A DNA stretch of 64,000 nt from JBQTIY01 sp052387675. Its GTDB lineage: Bacteria > Planctomycetota > B15-G4. Location: contig JBQTIY010000011.1 of assembly GCA_052387675.1 (NCBI GenBank), forward strand, positions 186,001 to 250,000. The letters run 5' to 3'. The notes under the pieces were generated by a model. That model was given only the letters and a program-made list of their open reading frames with translations, did no database searches and was not told the DNA's origin. How positions within the stretch are numbered: the stretch's first letter is position 1; every line of letters starts with the position of its first letter. Shown here one piece after another: positions 43,201-50,684 of this stretch. Position numbers and translations under genes: made by a program.

Positions 43201-43466
43201 TGCGCCCCATCCTCATGACCGCGCTCACCACAATCTTCGGCCTGCTGCCCATGGCCGTGCCGCACTGGTTCCCCGGCGACGGCAGCGGCGGCTACGAGTC
43301 CATGGCCGTCACCGTCGGCGGCGGCCTGGCCTTCTCCACCCTGCTCACGCTCTTCGTCGTGCCGCTCTTCTACACCTACTTCGACGACCTCAGCGTGGCC
43401 TTCGCGCGCCTCTCGCCTTGGCGCGCCCGCGCCACCGCTCCGCAACCGGAAGCGCCTAGCATGTAG
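40287..43466 (+). CDS. RND family efflux transporter permease (AcrB/HAE type)
   Basis: 1059 residues from GTG 40287. Classic RND organisation: helix 1 (PVTLMMLFLTLAGTGVLSYL), a periplasmic porter domain beginning LPYPGAGPLEVEDQLTRPVE, helices 2-6 around 350-530 with the proton-relay region GIGMLVDNAVVVIENIARR, a second periplasmic half, and helices 8-12 near the C-terminus (LVMAILLESMIVPLSILLSI, LILLAGVVVNNAIVLLDRV). It exports small hydrophobic compounds by proton antiport. No membrane-fusion or outer-membrane partner lies beside it. It follows the FG-GAP gene by 45 bp. Confidence 0.93.
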   Translation: MTSTGTPATPAPDAPESAPQRYGFARRLVARPVTLMMLFLTLAGTGVLSYLRIPLTLLPRGLSSSNLNVSLPYPGAGPLEVEDQLTRPVEEALRTIPGIVEIVSYSSENFATINVEFSSRTDMDVAYGEVRDRIERIRAELPPQMDRYRIRRWNTNTDMPVMWIGVQYDPDARDPFFPIEKIAVPRIEGVDGVARVGLGGVVDEAVRIFVDVEKSRGYGVNLGEVIRGLQGDNFTLPAGQIDEGDRTFALRVDSRLRSADELRAWPIGNGLVLGDIAEIVRARAYRDTVWRINGRPAVGLDISRESDENTIAVCDRVEAVIDELRADPRMSGISFNIFWNQKKAILEAIGGLKSSALWGGIFAVVVLWIFLRDIRLTLVAALAIPSSLLAALAAVHFGGGTLNLISLVGFTLGIGMLVDNAVVVIENIARRRALGDGTHEAAATGAGEVGLAVLASTMTSVVVFLPLVFMDGDRNTRIMMREVGLPISWSLIASLVVALVFIPTFTARVMGRKRRGNHAEAIGVGTAGGRLANSYSAALAWVLRHRFASLLLLVALFVLSLQAKEAVPASQSGNDGGDSLSLEVEVPSTYLLADTNKVFQSLERWANEHMESIGFDFYSSRFDRFSGSLDLYAREDLPRAEVDTMDDRVRAVLPELPGVELTLGREAGGSAAKELRVDLQGPDFGELARIAEDLRRRLVALNTEQDGKLVPLLDIVRTDIERGLDEVHVRVDRERASELGVLPETVEGVVAWGLSGQRLPDLQEGEREVRMQIEYGQTDEESLDFLRNLGLPRLAGGTVPLASVASLEFGKAVGTLVRRNGRTTTGLSAVPGIDNLYLVSSSVAEVLAAYPFPEGVTWSEEGGRREFEADMEELFHTLLLSVALVYLVMAILLESMIVPLSILLSIPLASMGVDFALFATGFPMDEMVFIGLILLAGVVVNNAIVLLDRVQRLRREGVERSAALLQGGADRLRPILMTALTTIFGLLPMAVPHWFPGDGSGGYESMAVTVGGGLAFSTLLTLFVVPLFYTYFDDLSVAFARLSPWRARATAPQPEAPSM

Positions 43467-43594
43467 GACGCTACGCGGCTGCCACGGGGCTCCGCTCTGC
43501 GGCGACCCGGGGGTGCTTCGCCTCGGCTGCCGAACCGTTCACCTGTCGTTGGCAGGGCACTCCGCGTCCGCCAACTCCCTTCCCACAATTGCGC

Positions 43595-43718
43595 CGGTGT
43601 GCGACGCGGCGGGGGTCGGTGTGCCGCGAGTTCCGAGCCCACCACTCGGCCGCAGCGGCCCAGTAGGCGAGGTGTCTGAGCGGCACCGCCGAGCCCCCGC
43701 CGCGGGCGCACTGAGCGC
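43595..43718 (-). repeat. Intergenic repeat, copy 1 (inverted)
   Basis: About 124 bp. Read on the minus strand it begins GCGCTCAGTGCGCCCGCGGC, has the central palindrome GGCCGCTGCGGCC and ends GCCGCGTCGCACACCG. Roughly 90 percent identical by eye to copies at 49163 and 50518. It occupies most of the 308 bp gap between the RND gene and the aldehyde dehydrogenase gene; nothing else is evident in that gap. Confidence 0.88.
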
Positions 43719-43774
43719 TCCCTCAGCGCTCTCTCCGATTCCTTCTCGCCGCGGCGCTCCGTAGAATCGCCGCG

Positions 43775-45406
43775 ATGAGCGCTGCCATCGTCGACGTGCC
43801 ACTGCCACTCAATGAGCCGGTGAAGTCCTATGCGCCTGGAAGCCCCGAGCGCGCCACGCTGCAAGCCGAACTGACGGCGCAACGCAATCGCCCGCTGGAC
43901 GTCCCCCTCTTCATCGGCGGCAAGGAAGTGCGCACCGGACGCACCATCAAGCTGGCCGAGCCGCATGCGCACGCGCGCACTCTCGGCGTAGGGCACTTGG
44001 GCGAGGCGCAGCACGTGCAGCAGGCCATCGCGGCGGCACAAGCGGCCCGCGAGGATTGGGCCCGCGCCCCCTTCGAGCACCGCGCGGCCATCTTCCTCAA
44101 GGCGGCCGAACTGCTGACCGGCCCGTGGCGCGCCAAGCTCAATGCCAGCACGATGCTCGGCCAGAGCAAGACCGTCTACCAGGCCGAGATCGACGCGGCC
44201 TGCGAGCTCATCGACTTCTTCCGCTTCAACGTGGCCTTCGCGCGCCAGATCCTCGCGCTGCAGCCGATCTCCGGGCCGGGCATGTGGAACCGGGTCGAGT
44301 ACCGCGAGCTCGAGGGCTACGTCTTCGCGGTCACGCCTTTCAACTTCACCTCCATCGCCGGCAACCTGCCCACAGCGCCAGCGCTCTTCGGCAATGTCTG
44401 CCTGTGGAAGCCGGCATCCACCTCGCTGCACAGCGGCTGGGTGATCATGGAACTGCTGCGCGCGGCGGGCCTGCCCGACGGCGTGATCAACTTCCTGCCC
44501 GGCAAGGGCGCCGCGATCGGCGACCCGGCCATTGCGCACGAGGACTTGGCCGGCGTGCACTTCACCGGCTCCACCGAAGTCTTTCGCGCGATGTGGCGCT
44601 CCATCGGCGAGAACCTGCCGCGCTACAAGAACTTCCCGCGGCTCGTCGGCGAGACGGGCGGCAAGGACTTCGTCTTCGCGCATCCGTCGGCCGATGTGGC
44701 CCCGCTCGCGATCGGCCTGCTGCGCGGCGCCTTCGAGTACCAGGGCCAGAAGTGTTCGGCCGCCAGCCGCGCCTATGTGCCGCGCTCGCTCTGGCCGGCT
44801 GTGCGCGAGCGCCTCGTGGCCGACTTGGCCAAAGTGAGCATGGGCGACCCCACCGACCTGCGTCACTTCATGGGCGCGGTCATCGATCAGGCCAGCTTCG
44901 AGAAGTGCAAGAGCTACATCGCCAAGGCGCGCGCCACCAAGGGCTGCACGATCGTGAGCGGCGGCGAGTGCGAGGGCGGCGCCGGCTGGTTTGTGCAGCC
45001 GACGGTCATCGAGAGCAACGATCCACGCTCGGCCAGCATGTGCGAGGAGATCTTCGGCCCGATCCTGACCGTGCATGTTTACGACGACGCGCGGCTGGAC
45101 GAGGCCGTCACGCTCTGCGACACGACCTCGCCCTACGCGCTCACTGGCGCGATCTTCGCGCAGGATCGCCAGGCCGTCGCCGCCATGACCACGCGCCTGC
45201 GCCACGCGGCCGGCAACTTCTACGTGAACGACAAGCCCACCGGCGCCGTCGTGGGACAGCAGCCCTTCGGCGGCGCGCGCGCCAGCGGCACCAATGACAA
45301 GGCCGGTTCGCTGGTGAACCTGTTGCGCTGGACCTCCCTGCGCACGATCAAAGAGAACTTCTCTCCGCCGACCGACTGGACCTATCCGCACATGCAGGGC
45401 TCTTGA
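43775..45406 (+). CDS. pruA: L-glutamate gamma-semialdehyde (1-pyrroline-5-carboxylate) dehydrogenase
   Basis: 543 residues, the usual length of the stand-alone eukaryotic-type P5C dehydrogenase. It oxidises glutamate semialdehyde to glutamate with NAD+, the second step of proline breakdown. Landmarks: VFAVTPFNFTSIAGNLPTAP, LWKPASTSLHSG, the catalytic glutamate in LVGETGGKDF, the catalytic cysteine in FEYQGQKCSAASR, and CEEIFGPILTVHVY. No proline dehydrogenase gene lies nearby. The start matches the conserved N-terminus (NEPVKSYAPGSPERATL). Confidence 0.95.
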   Translation: MSAAIVDVPLPLNEPVKSYAPGSPERATLQAELTAQRNRPLDVPLFIGGKEVRTGRTIKLAEPHAHARTLGVGHLGEAQHVQQAIAAAQAAREDWARAPFEHRAAIFLKAAELLTGPWRAKLNASTMLGQSKTVYQAEIDAACELIDFFRFNVAFARQILALQPISGPGMWNRVEYRELEGYVFAVTPFNFTSIAGNLPTAPALFGNVCLWKPASTSLHSGWVIMELLRAAGLPDGVINFLPGKGAAIGDPAIAHEDLAGVHFTGSTEVFRAMWRSIGENLPRYKNFPRLVGETGGKDFVFAHPSADVAPLAIGLLRGAFEYQGQKCSAASRAYVPRSLWPAVRERLVADLAKVSMGDPTDLRHFMGAVIDQASFEKCKSYIAKARATKGCTIVSGGECEGGAGWFVQPTVIESNDPRSASMCEEIFGPILTVHVYDDARLDEAVTLCDTTSPYALTGAIFAQDRQAVAAMTTRLRHAAGNFYVNDKPTGAVVGQQPFGGARASGTNDKAGSLVNLLRWTSLRTIKENFSPPTDWTYPHMQGS

Positions 45407-45429
45407 CGGGCCCGACGAGGAGGTACGCG

Positions 45430-46224
45430 ATGCAGCCCCTGAACCGCGAACGTGAACTCGGTACACGACGGTGGAGCCGGCGAGTGCTGCCGGCGCTCCT
45501 GGGCCTGATCGCATCGTTGAGCCTGGCCGCGTGTGCCAGCGTGCCGCCGCTGCGCGTGGGCTCCGACCTCGCCAATCCCCCCTTTGCTTCGCTTGATGCC
45601 AACGGCAACCCGCAGGGCCGCGACGTCGAGATGATGAAGGCCGTCGCAGTGATGCTTGAGCGCGATCTCGTTTGGGTGCAGATGCCCTTCGAGCAACTTC
45701 TGCCGGCTGCTCAGTCGGGCGCCGTGGACATCGTCTGCGCCACGCTGGGCCGCACGCCCGAGCGCGCTGTGCACGTGAACTTCTCCGAGCCTTACTTTCT
45801 GACCGAGATCACGCTCGTCGTGCGCCAGGGCGAGGGCGAGCCCACGCTCGCGGCCCAACTCGCCGGGCGGCCGGTGGCCGCCGGCGCTGGCTCGACGGCT
45901 GAGCGCGCCCTCCAGCGCTACTTGCCGGAAGCGGTCATCGACACGGGCGGCCCGGCCAAGGCCAGCTCCATCGCGCGCTTGCTCGCCGGCGAGGTGGACG
46001 CCGCCGCCATGGACGGCCCCGCCGCCGAGGCGGCCATCGCCAAAGCTCCCGCGCGGTTGCGCCGAATCGAGAGCGCTCTGGCAGCCGAGGAATACGCCCT
46101 GGCCCTGCCGAAATCGCACTCCAGCCTGCTCTTGGCCCTCGATCGTGCGCTGGACACGCTGCGCCGCGGCGGCAGCCAGGCCCGTTGGAACAGCAAGTTT
46201 GGCGTGACGGAAGCCGCGCCCTAG
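45430..46224 (+). CDS. Amino-acid-type ABC solute-binding lipoprotein
   Basis: 264 residues from ATG 45430, with AGGAGG six bases upstream. Lipobox LAACAS. The body is a family 3 solute-binding protein: LRVGSDLANPPFASLDANG, GRDVEMMKAVAVMLERDLVW, FEQLLPAAQSGAVDIVCATL and EPYFLTEITLVVRQGEGE. It binds a polar amino acid or similar for an importer. No permease or ATPase is adjacent. It lies 23 bp after pruA, so glutamate- or proline-related substrates are a fair guess but only inference. Confidence 0.85.
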   Translation: MQPLNRERELGTRRWSRRVLPALLGLIASLSLAACASVPPLRVGSDLANPPFASLDANGNPQGRDVEMMKAVAVMLERDLVWVQMPFEQLLPAAQSGAVDIVCATLGRTPERAVHVNFSEPYFLTEITLVVRQGEGEPTLAAQLAGRPVAAGAGSTAERALQRYLPEAVIDTGGPAKASSIARLLAGEVDAAAMDGPAAEAAIAKAPARLRRIESALAAEEYALALPKSHSSLLLALDRALDTLRRGGSQARWNSKFGVTEAAP

Positions 46225-46369
46225 CGCCGCGCCACGATCCCGCCACGCCCCGCCGCTAGGCAGGAGCCGGGCCGGATCTGATACGTTCTGCGACCGCTGC
46301 CGCCCTCTGCGGCCACGCCCGCGCGGCGTCCCCACGATCCACAGAAGTTCGCACTACCCGGAGAGAAAC

Positions 46370-49126
46370 ATGCTGAGGCCCTTCGCCCCCCTGTCCCTGG
46401 TTCTGAGCTTGCTCCTCGCCGCCGGTTGCGCAGGCACCGACAAGGCCGCCCCCACGCCGCCGACCGACAAGTCGGCTGACGCGACCGCCAAGACGGACGC
46501 GACCAAGACCGACACACCCAAGGCCGAGCCGACGAAGGGCGACAAGGCGCCGGAAGTGGCTGCCGCGCCCAAGACCACCGACAAGCCCGCCCCCAAGCCC
46601 ACCGAGGAAGAGCTGAGCGAGGCCCAGAAGAAGGCCAAGGAGAAGGAAGAGAAGGAGAAGAAGGAGCGCGAGGCCAACAAGAAGAAGTGGGACGAGGTGG
46701 TCGAGAAGCTGACCAAGTCCGAGGGTCTCTTCACGGTGTGGTCGAACGAGCACACCCTGCTGATCGAGCTGGACAAGGCCTCCTTTGGCCGTGAGTTCCT
46801 CTACCAGGCCGGCCTGGGCAGCGGCGCCGGCAACGGCAGCGTCTATCGCGGCGCGATGCTCGGCGACAATGAGTTCGTCTTGCGCTTCGAGCGCCGTAAC
46901 GACAAGAAGATCGTGCTCGTGGCGGAGAACAACCGCTACCTCGAGCCGGGCGACTCGCTCGAGCAGAAGATGCTCGACGAGGTCACCTCCGACAGCATCC
47001 TGCTGCAGTGGGATCCGGCCGCCGAGAACAAGGACGAGGGCCGCGTGCTCATCGACTTCGGCAAATGGTTCTTCGAAGACAACCTGCAGCTTGCGCGCGG
47101 CCTGGAGGGCAAGTTCTCGCCGTCCAAGGACCTCAGCGCCATCAAGAAGGTCGGCAATTTCCCGCGCAATATCGAGGTGGACCTCGACTTGGTCTTCACC
47201 GGCTCGCGCGGCGGCGGCAACCTGACCATCGCGGACGGGCGCGGCATGCGCCTCAAGGTGCACCACTCGCTCTGCGCCCTGCCCGACGGCGGCTTCAAGA
47301 CGCGCGCGCTCGATCAGCGCGTGGGTTACTTCTTCACCGAGCGCAAGGACCTCTTCGACATTCGCTCCGATGACCCCGTGCGCCGCTACATCAATCGCTG
47401 GCGCCTGCAGAAGAAGGACCCCTCGGCCGAGGTGAGCGATCCGGTGCAGCCGATCACGTACTGGATCGAGAACAGCACGCCCAAGGAGTGGCGCGAGGCG
47501 GTCAAGAAGGGCATCGAGGCTTGGGAGCCGGCCTTCCGCAAGGCGGGCTTCAGCAATGCCATCGTGGCCAAGCAGATGCCTGAGGACGCCGACTGGGATC
47601 CGGCCGACGTGCGCTACGCCGTCGTGCGCTGGTCCGCCGACGAGAACGTGGGCTTCGCCATTGGCCCGTCACGCGCCGACCCGCGCACCGGCGAAATCTT
47701 CGACGCCGACATCACCATGCAGGCCAACTTCCTGGCCATCTACCGCGAGCGTTTCGAGACCTACGTGGCCGACATCGCCGGGATGAGCAAGGAAGAGATG
47801 CTGGCCGAGGTCGAGGCGCGGCTCAATCCGACGCTGCCCGAGAACTTCGACCTGCGCCGGATGTGCCAGATCTCCGGCGATGAGCGCGTGCAGCAGGCCG
47901 CCCAGGCCGCAGCAATCTCGTCGATCATTCGCGACGACTTCGACGTGGATCAGTTCCTCACGGCGATGCTCACGGAAGTCGTGGCGCACGAGGTTGGGCA
48001 CACGCTCGGCCTGCGGCACAACTTCAAGTCCTCCACCTGGCTCGATGTCGACCAGATGGCCGACGTCAGCAGCACCGCCCAGCGCGGTCTGATCGGCTCG
48101 GTGATGGACTACACGGCCATCAACATCGCCGCGCCGGGCAAGCCCCAGGGCGAGTACTTCGCCTCGGCGGTCGGCCCCTACGACATCTGGGCCATCGAGT
48201 ACGGCTACACCGAGTTCGGCAACAACGATGCCGGCGGCCTGGCCGCCATCGCTGCCCGCTCGGCTGAGCCGGGACTCGACTACGGCACCGACGAGGACCT
48301 CTTCATGGGCGACCCGTGGGCCGCTCAGTGGGACCTCGGCAAGGACCCCGTGGCCTTCGCCAAGGAGCAGATCGCGCTGTCCGAGAAGGGCTTCGCCAAG
48401 CTCGCCGAGAAGGGCGCCAAGAAGGGCGAGGGCTTCCACAAGTACAACGAGTACTACGGGATGTTCCTCTCGCTCTACACGCGCAACTACCGCTCACTCG
48501 ACCGCTTCCTGCATGGCGTCGGCATGAACCGCGACCTGGTCGGCCAGGAAGGCGGCCGCAGCCCGATCGTGTTCCCGGATCCGGCCATGCAGCGCGCCGC
48601 GCTCGACATCCTTGTCGACGAGGGCCTCACCTGGACCGGCAGCATCCCGCAGGAGCAGCGCCTCTTGCTCGCCAACCGGAAGTACGGCTCCTTCGGCGAG
48701 TGGTTCGACCCGTGGTCCTTCGATCCGCTGCCGCGCATCGTGAACGCCGCCCGCTACCGCGTGCTCTCGTCGCTGATGAACACCACGGCGATGGAGCGCG
48801 TGGCCGCCCAGGCCAAGCTCGTCGGTGCACGCGCCGTCACCCCCACCGAGATCGCGGACCGCGCCTTCGCCGCCACCTGGGCCAAGGAAAGCCCCGATGA
48901 GCACGATCGCTGGATCCAGTCCGACTACGTGTATCTGGTCATCAACAGCCTCACGTCGGACACGACACCCGAGCTGACCGCACTCTACGACTCGCTCATG
49001 ACGCGGGCCGAGCAGCGCTGCGAGCAGCTCGCCAAGTCGGGCAACCGCGAGATCGCCACGCACGGCGCCTGGCTCAAGGGCCGCATCGAGCGCTTCCGGA
49101 ACCGCCAGGTTATCGAAGGCTACTGA
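46370..49126 (+). CDS. Large zinc-dependent metalloprotease (DUF5117/DUF4953 type lipoprotein)
   Basis: 918 residues with lipobox LLAAGCAG, then a Lys/Thr/Pro linker and a highly charged coiled segment (residues about 70-110, EELSEAQKKAKEKEEKEKKE). The N-terminal beta domain (LFTVWSNEHTLLIELDKASF) matches DUF5117/DUF5118. The protease core holds HEVGHTLGLRHNF with zinc ligands H540, H544 and H550 and general base E541, followed by SVMDYTAINI with the Met-turn, as in metzincin-like proteases. It is anchored outside the cytoplasm and probably degrades proteins. Confidence 0.92.
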   Translation: MLRPFAPLSLVLSLLLAAGCAGTDKAAPTPPTDKSADATAKTDATKTDTPKAEPTKGDKAPEVAAAPKTTDKPAPKPTEEELSEAQKKAKEKEEKEKKEREANKKKWDEVVEKLTKSEGLFTVWSNEHTLLIELDKASFGREFLYQAGLGSGAGNGSVYRGAMLGDNEFVLRFERRNDKKIVLVAENNRYLEPGDSLEQKMLDEVTSDSILLQWDPAAENKDEGRVLIDFGKWFFEDNLQLARGLEGKFSPSKDLSAIKKVGNFPRNIEVDLDLVFTGSRGGGNLTIADGRGMRLKVHHSLCALPDGGFKTRALDQRVGYFFTERKDLFDIRSDDPVRRYINRWRLQKKDPSAEVSDPVQPITYWIENSTPKEWREAVKKGIEAWEPAFRKAGFSNAIVAKQMPEDADWDPADVRYAVVRWSADENVGFAIGPSRADPRTGEIFDADITMQANFLAIYRERFETYVADIAGMSKEEMLAEVEARLNPTLPENFDLRRMCQISGDERVQQAAQAAAISSIIRDDFDVDQFLTAMLTEVVAHEVGHTLGLRHNFKSSTWLDVDQMADVSSTAQRGLIGSVMDYTAINIAAPGKPQGEYFASAVGPYDIWAIEYGYTEFGNNDAGGLAAIAARSAEPGLDYGTDEDLFMGDPWAAQWDLGKDPVAFAKEQIALSEKGFAKLAEKGAKKGEGFHKYNEYYGMFLSLYTRNYRSLDRFLHGVGMNRDLVGQEGGRSPIVFPDPAMQRAALDILVDEGLTWTGSIPQEQRLLLANRKYGSFGEWFDPWSFDPLPRIVNAARYRVLSSLMNTTAMERVAAQAKLVGARAVTPTEIADRAFAATWAKESPDEHDRWIQSDYVYLVINSLTSDTTPELTALYDSLMTRAEQRCEQLAKSGNREIATHGAWLKGRIERFRNRQVIEGY

Positions 49127-49162
49127 GAGTTGGCTGTTGGGCGCTGAGTGCGCCCGTTTTGG

Positions 49163-49284
49163 GCGCTCAGTGCGCCCGCAGCGGGGGCTCGGCGGTGCCG
49201 CTCAGACACCTCGCCGGCTCGGCCGAAACGGCCGTGACCGGCTCGGAACTCGCGGCACACCGACCCCCGCTGCGTCGCACACCG
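49163..49284 (+). repeat. Intergenic repeat, copy 2
   Basis: About 122 bp beginning GCGCTCAGTGCGCCCGCAGC and ending CTGCGTCGCACACCG. It is preceded at 49138-49155 by a related hairpin unit (GGGCGCTGAGTGCGCCC) and begins 36 bp after the protease stop codon. The remainder of 49127-49354 shows no gene. Confidence 0.88.
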
Positions 49285-49354
49285 TCGCACGGGGTGTAAG
49301 GCAGTTGGCGGCCGAGAGATGCTCGGCCAACGGCCACGGCAGAGCTGCTCCGCT

Positions 49355-49642
49355 TTAGGGCTTGTCGCGGAGTTCGCGGCGGAGTTTGGGCCGCAGGAGG
49401 AGCCGCCACCGGCGTGGCAGGCGCCGCTCGCGGGTGTTGATCCAGCGCGCGGCGCGGCGGCTGGCGAGCCCCAGGCAAACCAGTGCCAGGATGTGGAAGG
49501 GAATGCCGGTGAGCACCGGGATGAGCCAGAAGGCCACGCCCAGCAGAAAGAAGATGCCGGCCGCGGAGAGCAGCGCCAGGCGATAAATCAGCGAACGCTC
49601 GGGGCGGTCCTCGGGGAGCAGGTCGGGGATCTCGTCGGTCAT
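49355..49642 (-). CDS. Small two-helix membrane protein
   Basis: 95 residues. Helices YRLALLSAAGIFFLLGVAF and LIPVLTGIPFHILALVCLGL are followed by a very basic cytoplasmic tail (RRAARWINTRERRLPRRWRL). Divergently arranged with the flavoprotein gene, 50 bp apart. Function unknown. Confidence 0.7.
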   Translation of the reverse strand: MTDEIPDLLPEDRPERSLIYRLALLSAAGIFFLLGVAFWLIPVLTGIPFHILALVCLGLASRRAARWINTRERRLPRRWRLLLRPKLRRELRDKP

Positions 49643-49692
49643 GACGGGCGGTCGGAGCTGAGGCAGCGAGCGCGGCTGCTACCATTCGCGGC

Positions 49693-50493
49693 ATGAGCGA
49701 TTCGGCCGTCGAACTCAATGCGCGCGTGGTCCATCGCCTCGACCTTACTGCGCGGCTCTCCGTGGTGCGAGTGGCTCCCGAGGGCTGGAGCCTGCCGCCC
49801 TTTTCGGCGGGCCAGTGGGCCACGCTGGGTCTGCCGGAAACTCAGGCTGCGGCTGGCGCGGCGCCCAAGCTGCTGAAGCGCGTCTACTCCATCGCCTCCG
49901 CACCTGGGCGGCCTGAGTTGGAGTTCTTCATCCAGCTCGTCAAGGAGGGCGAGTTCACCACCAAGCTCTGGCCGCTCGAGAACGGCGACCGGCTGTGGCT
50001 CTCCCCCAAGATCGGCGGACACTTCACGCTCGCGCCCGTGCCCAAGACCAGCCGGATCGTGCTCATCGGCACAGGCACCGGCGTAGCGCCCTTTGTCTCG
50101 ATGGTGCGCGCCGGCACCTCCGGCGGCCCGGGCCACCGTCCATGGAAGCACTGCGTGCTCGTGCACGGCGCGCGTGACCAGAGCGAGCTGGGCTTCCGCG
50201 CTGAACTCCACGCCCTGGCGGCCAGCGACACGAGCTTCACCTACTTGCCCATGCTCACGCGCGAGCCGCTCGGTTCGGCCTGGACCGGGCGGCGCGGCCG
50301 CGTGCAGTCACTGCTCGACGGCGGCGCCTTCGCGCGCTTCACCGGCCAGGACTTCGACCCGGCCGACACGCACGTCCTGCTCTGCGGCAATCCCGAGATG
50401 ATCGACGACATGGAGCGGCGTCTCGCTGCGCTGGGCTTCCGGCATCACACCCGCGAGCAGGCGGGGAATCTGCATTTCGAGCGGTACTGGTAG
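49693..50493 (+). CDS. fpr: Ferredoxin-NADP reductase-like flavoprotein
   Basis: 266 residues, close to the bacterial Fpr length. FAD-binding motif RVYSIASAPGRPELEFF (an RxYS variant), NAD(P)-binding glycine motif LIGTGTGVAPFVSM, then CVLVHGARDQSELGF and the closing GNLHFERYW with an aromatic C-terminus as in ferredoxin/flavodoxin reductases. It would move electrons between NADPH and ferredoxin. The gene symbol is by similarity to Fpr; another electron partner is possible. Confidence 0.85.
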   Translation: MSDSAVELNARVVHRLDLTARLSVVRVAPEGWSLPPFSAGQWATLGLPETQAAAGAAPKLLKRVYSIASAPGRPELEFFIQLVKEGEFTTKLWPLENGDRLWLSPKIGGHFTLAPVPKTSRIVLIGTGTGVAPFVSMVRAGTSGGPGHRPWKHCVLVHGARDQSELGFRAELHALAASDTSFTYLPMLTREPLGSAWTGRRGRVQSLLDGGAFARFTGQDFDPADTHVLLCGNPEMIDDMERRLAALGFRHHTREQAGNLHFERYW

Positions 50494-50517
50494 GCGCGCT
50501 CAGTGCGCCGAGGATGG

Positions 50518-50642
50518 GCGCTGAGTGCGCCCGCGGCGGGGGCTCGGCGGTGCCGCTCAGACACCTCGCCGACTCGGCCGCTGCGGCCGAGAGGTCGGCT
50601 CGGAACTCGCGGCACACCGACACCCCGCCGCGTCGCACATCG
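50518..50642 (+). repeat. Intergenic repeat, copy 3
   Basis: About 125 bp beginning GCGCTGAGTGCGCCCGCGGC, with the central palindrome CGGCCGCTGCGGCCG, ending CGCGTCGCACATCG. A shortened hairpin unit (GCGCGCTCAGTGCGCC) directly follows the fpr stop codon. It lies between convergent genes (fpr and the beta-helix gene). Confidence 0.88.
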
Positions 50643-50684
50643 CCGCATCTGCGGGCAGACAACGACGTTCGTACCGTTCAGTGG

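Noticed and set aside
43376..45514. A 712-codon open frame on the minus strand opposite pruA
   Set aside because: It is antisense to a clearly conserved enzyme, has Arg/Gly/Ala-rich shadow composition and no domain. Long antisense frames are expected at this GC content.
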